Under the pieces are notes generated by a model. The model saw only the letters and a list, made by a program, of their open reading frames with translations. It had not been told where the DNA came from and made no database searches. Shown piece after piece: positions 41,187 through 49,253 of a DNA stretch of 64,000 nt. Positions within the stretch are counted from its first letter, which is position 1. Every line of letters begins with the position of its first letter. Position numbers and translations under genes: made by a program. Source of the DNA: UBA9676 sp036005525 (GTDB lineage Bacteria; Actinomycetota; Actinomycetes; Streptosporangiales; Streptosporangiaceae). Location: positions 1 through 64,000 of the forward strand of contig DASYQM010000450.1 in assembly GCA_036005525.1 (NCBI GenBank), written 5' to 3'.

Positions 41187-43682
41187 ATTCCGACCAATCT
41201 GCCCCACGAGCAAAATCGTTTCGTCGGCCGTGAGCGCGAACTCCACCAGTTGCACCGGCTGGTGGGCGTGACGCGTGCGCTGACGCTTTGCGGGGCCGGG
41301 GGGATCGGGAAGACCAGGCTGGCTCTGCAGGTGGCTGCCGCGGTAGCGGATGAATTCCCCGACGGGGCGTGGTTTGTCGAGCTGGGTGATCTGCGGCAGC
41401 CCGATCTCGTCGTCTCGCGTGTGGCGTCCGCCGTCGGCGTCGGAGAGGAGCCCGGCCGCCCGCTGCTTGAGACGCTCACGGACGCGCTGCGGCCCCGCCG
41501 GCTGCTCCTGACGCTCGACAACTGCGAGCACCTGATCGATGCGTGCGCGCGGCTTTGCCAGCGCCTGCTCGCCAGCTCGCCGGGCCTGTGCGTGATAACG
41601 ACCAGCCGTGAGCCGCTGCACGTGGCGGCCGAGACGGTGTGGCAGGTGCAGCCGCTCTCCGCCGCACCCGACGGCGCTGCCACCACTCCCGAGGACGCGT
41701 TCCGGTATGAGGCGATCCGCCTGTTCGTCACCCGGGCCGCCGCGTCGCTTGCCGGTTTCGCCCTTACCCAGGCCAACGCGGCGGCCGTCGCGGCGGTCTG
41801 CCGTGCGCTGGACGGAGTGCCGCTGGCGATCGAGCTGGCAGCCGCCCGGGTCCGGACGCTGTCGGTGGAGCAGATCGCCGCGCGGCTGGCCGACCGCTTC
41901 GGGCTGCTCACTACCGGCAACCGGACCGCGCCACCTCGCCAGCGCACCCTGCGCGCCGCGATGGACTGGAGCTATGAGCTCCTCAGCGCCTCCGAGCAGG
42001 TACTGCTGCGGCGGCTTTCGGTCTTCGTCGGCTGGTCGCTCGAGATGGCCGAACAGGTGTGCTCCGATGACGACATCCCGGCCAGCGACGTTCTTGACCT
42101 GCTTGACTCGCTGATGGACAAGTCGCTGGTGGTGCGTGAGCCCGAAGTGCTCGGCCAGGCGCGCTACCGGCTGATCGACACCATCCGCGAGTACGCGGCG
42201 GCGCGCCTTGCGGACGCCGGCGAGACCGCCGCCTTCCAGCACAGGCTCCGCGACTACACCGTGACGCTGGCGGAGCACAACCTGGCGATCGGGATGGCGC
42301 AGGTCGCCGCGCCGTGGTCGGCACGGGTCGACGTCTTCCGCCGGTACGACGTCGACGCCGGCAATGTGGCGCAGGTGCTGGGCCATTGCCTGGCGGAAGG
42401 CGACGCGGAGACGGGACTGCGGGCCTGTACCGCGGTCCGGCCGTGCTGGATCGTGCGCGGCACCTTCACCGAGGGCGGCGAATGGCTGGACTCCCTGCTC
42501 GCGATCGATGCACCCGCCGTTTCCCCACGGGTCCGGGGCGCCGCCCTGGTGGGGCGCGCGCAGCTCGCCCTGCCCAGTTCCTCGGCCCTGGCCGAGTCCT
42601 GGGCCGAGGCGGGGCTGGAGCTGTGCCGCGCTGCCGGGGACACGTGGTGGACGGCGGCCGCGCTCAACCTTCTCAGCGAGATCGCGCTGCACACGGGGCG
42701 GACGGACGAGGCGGCGTCGGCCGCCGACGAAGCGCTGTCGATCGCTCAGGCAACCGGTGATGGGTGGAATGAGGGATACGCGCTGGGCAACCGGGCGGCG
42801 ATCGCGGGGCTCCTGGGCAGGCTGCGGGAGGCGGAGCAGCTGACGAAGTCGACGATCAGCATCATGCGCCGCATCGACCAGCAGTGGGGGGTCGCCCGGG
42901 CGCTGCTCGGCCTCGGTGACCTGGCGCGGCTGCGCGGCGATCCCGGCGGCGCGCACTCCCGGTACCTGGAGGCCCTGGCGATCCTGCGGGATATCGACGC
43001 CCGTCCCGACATGGCGCGCTGCCTGGCCGGGCTGGCGCGGGTGGCCATGGACCTGGGCTCCATGGGGCAGGCGAGGCAGCACCTCGCCGAGAGCATCCGG
43101 CTCAGTCATTCCACCGGATCACGCATCGGCGTGGCGCGGGGGCTTGAGGCCTTCGCGTCCCTGGCCGTCCGGGAGGACCGGCCGGAGCTGGCCGTGCAGC
43201 TGACCGCGGCGGCGACCGCGCTGCGTGAGGCCGCCGGGTATCCCGCGCTGGACGGCGCACGCCGGGAGCGGTACCTGGCTCCGGCACGCCGCCTCCTCGG
43301 GGAGCCGGCCGTCGTGCGCCTGTGGACGCAGGGCCGGGCGATGAGCGGCGAGGCGGCGGTCGCGCTGGCGCTGGACGGGCCGCGGGCGGCATCTGGCGAC
43401 GCCGTCACGCTGGCCGTTGTCGGGGACTATGAGGTGGCAGCGGCGCTGCCCGCCACGCTGACGCCGCGGGAACGCCAGGTCGCAGCGCTGGTCGCGGCTG
43501 GCCGCAGCAACAAGTCGATTGCGGAGGAGCTCTTCATCAGCCCGTCGACGGCCGCCCGGCACGTTGCCAACATCATGGGCAAGCTGGGGTTCTCCTCGCG
43601 CGCGCAGATCGCCGCCTGGGCCGCGGACAACCAGCTCGATCGCGGTGACCCGATGGGCAACTCGGCTGGAGGCGCCGGCTGA
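41187..43682 (+). CDS. Large ATP-binding LuxR-family transcriptional regulator
   Basis: About 831 aa. An STAND-type NTPase occupies about 10-330 (NRFVGRERELHQL, Walker A GGIGKTRLA, ITTSREPLH, LDGVPLAIELAAARVR). Helical TPR-like repeats cover about 370-680. A C-terminal LuxR HTH follows (LTPRERQVAALVAAGRSNKSIAEELFISPSTAARHVANI, within the last 75 residues). The conserved opening TNLPHEQNRFVGRE lies upstream of TTG 41250, and an in-frame TAA is at 41172. The only plausible start is ATT 41187, 8 nt after AAGGGG; a frameshift to ATG 41141 is the alternative. Target genes unknown. Confidence 0.88.
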   Translation: MPTNLPHEQNRFVGRERELHQLHRLVGVTRALTLCGAGGIGKTRLALQVAAAVADEFPDGAWFVELGDLRQPDLVVSRVASAVGVGEEPGRPLLETLTDALRPRRLLLTLDNCEHLIDACARLCQRLLASSPGLCVITTSREPLHVAAETVWQVQPLSAAPDGAATTPEDAFRYEAIRLFVTRAAASLAGFALTQANAAAVAAVCRALDGVPLAIELAAARVRTLSVEQIAARLADRFGLLTTGNRTAPPRQRTLRAAMDWSYELLSASEQVLLRRLSVFVGWSLEMAEQVCSDDDIPASDVLDLLDSLMDKSLVVREPEVLGQARYRLIDTIREYAAARLADAGETAAFQHRLRDYTVTLAEHNLAIGMAQVAAPWSARVDVFRRYDVDAGNVAQVLGHCLAEGDAETGLRACTAVRPCWIVRGTFTEGGEWLDSLLAIDAPAVSPRVRGAALVGRAQLALPSSSALAESWAEAGLELCRAAGDTWWTAAALNLLSEIALHTGRTDEAASAADEALSIAQATGDGWNEGYALGNRAAIAGLLGRLREAEQLTKSTISIMRRIDQQWGVARALLGLGDLARLRGDPGGAHSRYLEALAILRDIDARPDMARCLAGLARVAMDLGSMGQARQHLAESIRLSHSTGSRIGVARGLEAFASLAVREDRPELAVQLTAAATALREAAGYPALDGARRERYLAPARRLLGEPAVVRLWTQGRAMSGEAAVALALDGPRAASGDAVTLAVVGDYEVAAALPATLTPRERQVAALVAAGRSNKSIAEELFISPSTAARHVANIMGKLGFSSRAQIAAWAADNQLDRGDPMGNSAGGAG

Positions 43683-43934
43683 CACCGCCCGGATGATGAC
43701 GGCCGGCTCTGCCCGGCGGCCTTAGCCCCGACGCCTCGCGGGTGACGCCCGACGTCCTGACCAAGGGCTCGCCGCGGCCTGGCGGAACTTCAGGCGCAGT
43801 CCGCCGGGCAGCGCCCTACCCCGGCGAGACGCCGCGCCCGGTCATAACGGACCCCACGCCGGGGGAACCTAGGGGTAAGGCCCACACGCCGGGCCCGGGG
43901 GCGGCGCCGGCGGCGGTGGGCCCGGGAGGTACGC

Positions 43935-44954
43935 GTGGGTCCTGAAACGGTGCCCGGGAGACCCCGCCCACGGGTCGGCCTCGTGCTCGGTGCGGGCGGT
44001 GTGCTCGGGGCGGCCTGGATGACTGGTGCGCTGCCGGCGGTGCAGGAGCGCCTGCCGTGCCCGCTCGCCGCCGTCGACCTGATCGTCGGGACCAGCGCCG
44101 GCAGCGTTCTCGCCGCCGCGCTGCGCTGCGGGATCAGCATCGATGAGATGATCGCCCACCAGCGGGGGGAGGCCGTCGGCGTGCTGGCCGACGCCGGCGT
44201 GGGTGATGTCGCCGACGGGCCGTGGCCCCCGCCCCCGGCGCTGCGGGTAGGTTCGCCCCGGCTGCTGATGACCTCGCTGCTGATGCCGCACCGGGTGCAT
44301 CCGGGAGTCGGTGCCAGCGCCTGGGTGCTGCGCGGCCGGGGGAGTCACCGGGCCCTGCGCGAGATGGTCCGCGCGCTGCACGCCCACGCATACGGCCACG
44401 CCGTGCCCCATGGATCGTCGGCCAACTGGGTCGGCGGCGGACGGACCTGGATCGTCGCCGTCGACTACGACCGCGGCCGGCGGGTGTTCTTCGGCCGGCC
44501 GGGCGCACCTCGGGCCGCGCTGCCCGATGCCGTGGTCGCCTCGTGCTCCATCCCCGGCTGGTACGAACCGGCCGTGATCGGCGATCGCCGTTACGTCGAC
44601 GGCGGTGTGCGCTCCCCGACCTCGCTGGGCGCGCTGGCGCGGGCCGGGGTGGACGAGGTTGTTGTGCTCGCCCCGATGGCCAGCACCGCGCCCGGGCGAT
44701 TGCCCCGCAACCCGCTCGAGCGGCTGGAACGGCGCCTGCGGGCACTGATCACCATGGCGCTGCTGCGGGAGGTCCGGGCGCTGCGCTCGGCGGGCATCCG
44801 GGTCACCGTGCTCACACCGGGACCGGAGGACCTGGCGGTCATGGGCGTGAACCTGATGGATCCGCGGCGCCGCCGGATGGTGCTGGAGGCGTCCCTGACG
44901 ACATCGGCCGGTGCGCTCGCCCGCGCACCGCAGCACCGGCCGCGGGTCGCCTGA
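43935..44954 (+). CDS. Patatin-like phospholipase
   Basis: 339-aa patatin-domain acyl hydrolase: oxyanion loop GAGGVLGAAW, nucleophile Ser in GTSAGS, and the catalytic Asp in YVDGGVRSPT. C-terminal ALALL-type helices, no signal peptide. GTG 43935 has GGGAGGT upstream. Probably hydrolyses lipid or storage-polymer esters; PHA depolymerase activity has been reported for some relatives. Confidence 0.9.
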   Translation: MGPETVPGRPRPRVGLVLGAGGVLGAAWMTGALPAVQERLPCPLAAVDLIVGTSAGSVLAAALRCGISIDEMIAHQRGEAVGVLADAGVGDVADGPWPPPPALRVGSPRLLMTSLLMPHRVHPGVGASAWVLRGRGSHRALREMVRALHAHAYGHAVPHGSSANWVGGGRTWIVAVDYDRGRRVFFGRPGAPRAALPDAVVASCSIPGWYEPAVIGDRRYVDGGVRSPTSLGALARAGVDEVVVLAPMASTAPGRLPRNPLERLERRLRALITMALLREVRALRSAGIRVTVLTPGPEDLAVMGVNLMDPRRRRMVLEASLTTSAGALARAPQHRPRVA

Positions 44955-44957
44955 GAT

Positions 44958-44972
44958 GCCGGGCCGCCCGGC
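44958..44972. terminator. Short stem-loop between convergent genes
   Basis: GCCGGG (44958-44963), loop CCG, CCCGGC (44967-44972). A compact 6-bp GC hairpin 4 nt after the patatin stop. Confidence 0.35.
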
Positions 44973-44980
44973 GCCAGTCG

Positions 44981-45955
44981 TTAAGCGTCGGCGAGGGCCG
45001 GGGGGAGCCCGACGCGCAGCAGCTCCGCGATGTCCTCCGGGCGCAAGCGGTCGCTGAGACCGATCGCGGCGCAGTTGGCCCGGAGCTGCCGCACGCTTGT
45101 GGCCCCGAACAGCACGCTGGTGACGGCGGGATTGGTGAGGGGGAAGGCCAGCGCCAGCGCGGCCGCCGTCGTGTCCAGCCTGGCGGCCATTCCGGCGAGC
45201 TGGTCCGCTGCCGCGATCGCCGGGGCGAACCGCGGTTCGCCGAGCATGCCGGCGGCGCGGCCCGCCGCGGGACCCGACCGGTACTTGCCGGTGAGCACCC
45301 CGCCCGCCAGGCAGAACGAGGCGATGAGGCCGGCACCGGCCGCCGCGAGCGCCTGGGTCATCGTGGGGTCCTCGACCCAGGACCGCTGTACCAGGCTGTA
45401 GGGCAGCTGGACCGCGCACGGCGGTGCGATCCCCTGGCCGGCGGCAGCCTCGACCGCCTGGGCGCAACGGCCGGCGGGCCAGTTCACCATGCCCCAGGCG
45501 CGGGCCTTCCCGGCGGTGACGAGCCCGCCGACGGCGGCGACCAGGTCGGCGACCTCCAGGCCCGCCGGGGGCGGGTTCGCATATATCAGGTCGACGTGGC
45601 CGAAGCCCATGCGCCGCAGGGAAGCGTCCAGCTCCGCCGCGGCGCACTGCTCCGGCCAGAACTCCCACCACAGCTTGTTGGCCACGACCGCTTCGTCGCG
45701 CCGCACACCCGCCCCGCGGAACAGCTCACCGAACAGCACCTCGGAGTATCCCGTCGGGATGGGAGCCTTGCCCGTCTCGTCGTCGTAGCGGGCATCGTCG
45801 AAGAAGTTGATGCCCTCGTCGCGGGCGGCCCGCACGATGGCGATCCCGGTCTCGGCCGGCAGGCGCTCGAACGTGCGCCACGAGCCGAGCGACAGCGCCG
45901 ACACGTCCAGGCCGGACGAGCCGAGCTGCCGGGCACCCAGGCGAGCGGCTGGCAT
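44981..45955 (-). CDS. Aldo/keto reductase
   Basis: 324-aa AKR-fold protein, potassium-channel beta-subunit/YghZ-like branch. The tetrad region reads INFFDDARYDDE: the D is present, but the usual tyrosine motif (DTAxxYG) is altered to DDARYDD. K is in VVANKLWWE, while the usual H is replaced (LIYANPP). The altered tetrad may mean weak or different chemistry. GGGGAGG precedes ATG 45955. Confidence 0.85.
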   Translation of the reverse strand: MPAARLGARQLGSSGLDVSALSLGSWRTFERLPAETGIAIVRAARDEGINFFDDARYDDETGKAPIPTGYSEVLFGELFRGAGVRRDEAVVANKLWWEFWPEQCAAAELDASLRRMGFGHVDLIYANPPPAGLEVADLVAAVGGLVTAGKARAWGMVNWPAGRCAQAVEAAAGQGIAPPCAVQLPYSLVQRSWVEDPTMTQALAAAGAGLIASFCLAGGVLTGKYRSGPAAGRAAGMLGEPRFAPAIAAADQLAGMAARLDTTAAALALAFPLTNPAVTSVLFGATSVRQLRANCAAIGLSDRLRPEDIAELLRVGLPPALADA

Positions 45956-46060
45956 TCGGCCTCCCCTCGGCGGCGTGAGCCACGCCGCGCCGTGGCCACA
46001 TGTTCCCACGCCCGGTGCCGCCATGACCGCGGCGTCCCGGCACCGGGGTGCGACGGCTGG

Positions 46061-46066
46061 CATGAT
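46061..46066 (+). promoter_or_regulatory. -10 element (CATGAT), leaderless gene 46074
   Basis: CATGAT, 7 nt, ATG 46074; no ribosome site. Confidence 0.4.
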
Positions 46067-46073
46067 TGAGCAC

Positions 46074-46406
46074 ATGACGGTCGTGAAGATCAACGCCATT
46101 ACGGTGCCGGCCGAGAGCGGGGACGAGCTTGCCCGCCGGTTCGCCGCCCGGGCGGGCGCGGTCGATGACCAGGACGGTTTCGAAGGCTTCGAGCTACTCA
46201 AGCCGACCGACGAGCGCACGACCTGGCTGGTGGTGACCCGGTGGCGGGACGATGCGAGCTTCCAGGCGTGGCTGAACTCGCCGGCGTTCGGGCACGGCCA
46301 TCGCGGCGCGCCCGAGCGTGGCGGCGGCGCGGCGCAAGGGCCGGTCGGTGTCAGCAGCGAGCTGTGGTCCTACGAGATCGCCGAGGGCTCGGCTGGGCGA
46401 GGCTGA
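46074..46406 (+). CDS. MhuD/IsdG-like heme-degrading monooxygenase
   Basis: 110-aa ABM-fold protein whose residues align with Mycobacterium MhuD: opening VVKINAITVP with N7, W66 in FQAWLNSPAF, and H74/H76 at the place of the heme-ligand His75. Such enzymes cleave heme to release iron. The match of the diagnostic Asn, Trp and His makes this more specific than a generic ABM protein. Probably leaderless. Confidence 0.85.
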   Translation: MTVVKINAITVPAESGDELARRFAARAGAVDDQDGFEGFELLKPTDERTTWLVVTRWRDDASFQAWLNSPAFGHGHRGAPERGGGAAQGPVGVSSELWSYEIAEGSAGRG

Positions 46407-46466
46407 TCCGCCGGGCGCACCGGCCGGGGGCTGTGCGGCGGGCGAGTGCCCGCCGGGGATGGACAG

Positions 46467-47891
46467 GTGAGTTTGCTGCGTGAGGTCGCCGTGCCGCCGC
46501 TGGACGCCGCCGAGCTTGAGCCGATCATCGGCCCCGAACGGTACACGCGGCTGCTCGCGGAGGCCACCATGTTCCGCGAGCGGCTCGGCCGGCGGACCAT
46601 CTGGAACGTCAGTTCCACCGCGGTCGGTGGCGGGGTCGCCGAGATGCTGCGGGTGCTGGCGGGATACACCGCAGGCCTGGGAATCGCCATCCGCTGGACC
46701 GTGATCGGCGGTGACCCGGGATTCTTCGCGATCACCAAACGGGTGCACAACCAGATTCACGGCGAGGTGGGCAGCGCCGGAACGGTCGGCCCGGCCGACG
46801 CCGGCCATTACGAGCAGGTGCTCGCGGCGAACGCGGACGAGCTGCTGAGGCTCGTGCGGCCCGGCGACGTCGTCCTGCTGCATGATCCGCAGACGGCGGG
46901 CCTGGTGCCAGCCGTGATCCAGGCCGGTGCCCGGGTCGTCTGGCGCTGTCACATTGGCGTGGACTGGCAGAATGACGTGACCCGCGCGGCGTGGGATTTT
47001 CTCCGGCCGTACCTGGCGCCCGCCAACGGCTACGTCTTCACCCGGCGGCAGTACGTTCCGGCGTGGGTTCCGGGCGCGCTCACCCGGATTATCCCCCCGT
47101 CCATCGACCCGTACTCGGCGAAGAACGAGGAGCTCGGGGCGGAGACGGTGGCAGCGATCCTGGCCATCATCGGGGTCCTGGGCGGCGGCCCACCGCCGGT
47201 CCCCGGGCGGTTCACGCGCCATGACCGGACGAGCGGCGAGGTCACCCGGGCCGCGAGGGTGACCGGCGAGACCAGGCCCGGCCCGGCCGACCCGGTCGTC
47301 GTGCAGGTCTCGCGCTGGGACAGGCTCAAGGACATGGCAGGCGTCATGCGCGGCTTCGCCGAGCATGTGGCACCCGGCGGGGACGGGTACCTGATCCTCG
47401 CAGGGCCCGAGGTCAGCGGGGTGGCGGACGACCCGGAAGGAGGCCAGGTTCTCGCCGAGTGCGTGGCGCAGTGGCAGGGCCTGCCCGCCTCGGCCCGGGC
47501 GCGGGTGCTGCTCGTCACCCTGCCCCTCGATGACATCGAGGAGAACGCCGCAATGATCAATGCGATCCAGCGGCATGCGAGCGTGATCGTGCAGAAGAGC
47601 CTCGCCGAGGGTTTCGGGCTCACGGTGGCGGAGGGCATGTGGAAGGGGCGCCCCGTGGTCGGCTCGGCCGTCGGCGGGATCCTGGACCAGATCACCGACG
47701 GCACGGGCCTCCTGGTGCGCGACCCGGCCGATCTGGCCGCGTTCGGGTCACAGGTACGGTGGCTGCTCGACCACCCCGCCGAAGCCGGGCGCATGGGCCG
47801 CGCGGGGCAGGAACACGTCCGCAAGCACTACCTCGGCGACCGTCACCTGCTCCAGTACGCGGACCTCTTCGGGTCGGTGATCGGCGGGTAG
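46467..47891 (+). CDS. TreT-like trehalose synthase/GT4 glycosyltransferase
   Basis: 474-aa GT-B glycosyltransferase resembling trehalose glycosyltransferring synthase: LREVAVPPLDAAELEPIIG start, NVSSTAVGGGVAEMLRVL, LLHDPQTAGLVP, WRCHIGVDW, VSRWDRLKDM, and the donor-binding EGFGLTVAEGMWKGRPVVGS. It would make trehalose from ADP/UDP-glucose and glucose. GTG 46467 is preferred for GGGGA 7 nt upstream; GTG 46446 adds seven residues. Confidence 0.87.
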   Translation: MSLLREVAVPPLDAAELEPIIGPERYTRLLAEATMFRERLGRRTIWNVSSTAVGGGVAEMLRVLAGYTAGLGIAIRWTVIGGDPGFFAITKRVHNQIHGEVGSAGTVGPADAGHYEQVLAANADELLRLVRPGDVVLLHDPQTAGLVPAVIQAGARVVWRCHIGVDWQNDVTRAAWDFLRPYLAPANGYVFTRRQYVPAWVPGALTRIIPPSIDPYSAKNEELGAETVAAILAIIGVLGGGPPPVPGRFTRHDRTSGEVTRAARVTGETRPGPADPVVVQVSRWDRLKDMAGVMRGFAEHVAPGGDGYLILAGPEVSGVADDPEGGQVLAECVAQWQGLPASARARVLLVTLPLDDIEENAAMINAIQRHASVIVQKSLAEGFGLTVAEGMWKGRPVVGSAVGGILDQITDGTGLLVRDPADLAAFGSQVRWLLDHPAEAGRMGRAGQEHVRKHYLGDRHLLQYADLFGSVIGG

Positions 47892-47942
47892 GGCTTAGTG
47901 CGCCCGGCAGAGGAGTGCGCCTGGGCAGGAAGGCAGGCCGTG

Positions 47943-48365
47943 ATGGAGCAGCAGCAGGAGGCCGGCCCGCTGGGGCCCGGCGTCGCGGTCACCCACATTC
48001 TCGTGGTCGCGGACCCGGCCCGGTCCCGTGATTTCTGGGTGAACGTGCTCGGCGCGGAACCGTACCGCGAGTACGGGGGGACCAGCGTGGTGCTGCGTTT
48101 CGCCGGCACGTGGCTGCTCCTGGTCACCGGGGGCGGGCCGACCGCCGACAAGCCCGGCGTGGTCTTCACGCCACCGGTCGACCCGGATCAGGTCAGCCAT
48201 GCGATGACGTTGCGAGTCGCTGACTGCCGGGCGGCCTATGAGGCGCTGCGGGCGCGGGGCGCCGACTTCCTCACGGCGCCGCACGACTGGGGCGCCGAGA
48301 TCCGCTGCTTCCTGCGCGACCCGGACGGCCACCTGGTGGAACTCAGCGAGGCCGCGGGCGGCTGA
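47943..48365 (+). CDS. VOC/glyoxalase family protein
   Basis: 140-aa vicinal oxygen chelate protein with two beta-alpha-beta-beta-beta units: VTHILVVADPARSRDFWVNVLGA and MTLRVADCRAAYEALRARGADFL ... RDPDGHLVELSE. Likely metal ligands are H18, E44-side and E134. AGGAAGG precedes. Lyase, dioxygenase or resistance role undetermined. Confidence 0.87.
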   Translation: MEQQQEAGPLGPGVAVTHILVVADPARSRDFWVNVLGAEPYREYGGTSVVLRFAGTWLLLVTGGGPTADKPGVVFTPPVDPDQVSHAMTLRVADCRAAYEALRARGADFLTAPHDWGAEIRCFLRDPDGHLVELSEAAGG

Positions 48366-48376
48366 GCACGGCGTTC

Positions 48377-48401
48377 CCGCGACCGCTGGCAGCGGCCGCG
48401 G
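48377..48401. terminator. 11-bp stem-loop between convergent genes
   Basis: CCGCGACCGCT (48377-48387) and AGCGGCCGCGG (48391-48401) pair with one mismatch around GGC. It abuts the TetR stop and suits a bidirectional terminator. Confidence 0.5.
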
Positions 48402-49145
48402 CTAGCGGTGCGGCGATCCTGGCGCGATGCCGCCGACGACCGTCTCCGCCATCCGCCCCGCCAGATCGGGGGGAGGGATGATCGGGCTGCCCGGCGGGCT
48501 GAAGAGAACCCGCGGCAGGATCTGGCCGTGGATCGCGCCGACGATCAGGGTCACGGCCGCATCGACGTCGGCCCCCTCGCGGATGCGGCCCAGGCGCTGC
48601 TCGGCGCGCAGGTAGGCGGTCAGCATGCCCGGCAGCCCGCCGGGACGATCCGGGCCAGCCTCTCCGCCTGGTGTCGCCTCGCCGCGTGGTGCCGCCTCCC
48701 CGCCTGCCGCCGCTTCGCCGCCTGCCGCCGCTTCGCCGGCGAACGCGGCATCTCCGCCGACCATCGCGTGGAAGCGCTTGAGTACCTTCGGCTGTGCGAG
48801 CAGCCCGGCGAAGGCCGGAACCACCCGCGCGAGCGCCCCGATGCCGATGTCGATGAACTGCCGCAGGTTCTCCGCCACGGCCCCGGTCCCGGCCGGCGGC
48901 ATCGGGGGCATGCCTTCCATGACGGTGGCCACGTGCGCGAGCAGGGCGTGGGCGAGCAGGTCCTCTTTGTCCTCGAAGTAGTTGTAGAGCACGCCGTCGG
49001 CGACCTGGGCCTCCCGGGCGATGTCACGCACGCCCAGCCCGGCGCTGCCCCGCTCATCGATCAGCCGCGCCGCCGTGGTGATGAGATAGTCGCGCAGGTC
49101 CTGGCCGTCGCCGTCGCGCAGGACGGCCGGTTTTCTAGGTGACAT
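48402..49145 (-). CDS. TetR/AcrR-family regulator with internal hexapeptide repeat
   Basis: 247-aa regulator. The N-terminal HTH covers about 18-65 (LITTAARLIDERGSAGLGVRDIAREAQVADGVLYNYFEDKEDLL). The ligand domain is interrupted by a low-complexity run of GEAAAG-like hexads (about 137-165) encoded by 18-bp tandem repeats. ATG 49145 lies inside a 21-codon upstream ORF and has only a weak ribosome site, so its translation may depend on that ORF. A 40-bp palindrome upstream is the probable operator. Confidence 0.88.
   Translation of the reverse strand: MSPRKPAVLRDGDGQDLRDYLITTAARLIDERGSAGLGVRDIAREAQVADGVLYNYFEDKEDLLAHALLAHVATVMEGMPPMPPAGTGAVAENLRQFIDIGIGALARVVPAFAGLLAQPKVLKRFHAMVGGDAAFAGEAAAGGEAAAGGEAAPRGEATPGGEAGPDRPGGLPGMLTAYLRAEQRLGRIREGADVDAAVTLIVGAIHGQILPRVLFSPPGSPIIPPPDLAGRMAETVVGGIAPGSPHR
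48661..48732. repeat. Four tandem 18-bp units inside the TetR gene
   Basis: Units 48661-48678, 48679-48696, 48697-48714 and 48715-48732. The last two differ at one base, the first two are more diverged. They encode the GEA-rich hexads and keep the frame. Confidence 0.75.
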
Positions 49146-49200
49146 CGCGCCTGGGTGCCTTGCCGAACGCCCTCACCAGGCCGCGGATCTCGATCTCCAT
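49135..49200 (-). CDS. 21-codon ORF resembling the N-terminus of an ABC ATPase
   Basis: ATG 49200 has a strong GGAGG site 6-7 nt upstream. It encodes MEIEIRGLVRAFGKAPRRDVT and stops at 49135, overlapping the TetR start. The first 14 residues match the usual opening of drug-export ABC ATPases (first strand plus aromatic A-loop position). Most likely a remnant of a deleted exporter gene that once followed the operator. It could now act as a leader that couples translation to TetR. Confidence 0.5.
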   Translation of the reverse strand: MEIEIRGLVRAFGKAPRRDVT

Positions 49201-49213
49201 CCGGATCCTCCGT

Positions 49214-49253
49214 GAACGAAGTTTCATGAATATTAGTTCATGAAGTCTCGTTC
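49214..49253. promoter_or_regulatory. 40-bp palindrome, probable TetR operator
   Basis: Arms 49214-49230 and 49237-49253 match at 14 of 17 positions around a 6-bp spacer. Each arm contains the palindrome TTCATGAA and ends in GAACGA/TCGTTC. It is AT-rich against the background and sits directly upstream of the ABC-remnant/TetR transcript, overlapping the stop of the oxidase gene. Confidence 0.75.

Noticed and set aside
41130..43109. Long minus-strand frame opposite the LuxR regulator
   Set aside because: Low-complexity composition and no motif; the plus strand carries clear NTPase and HTH motifs.
49135..49253. Functional ABC exporter next to the TetR gene
   Set aside because: Only 14 ABC-like residues remain; Walker motifs and permease are absent.
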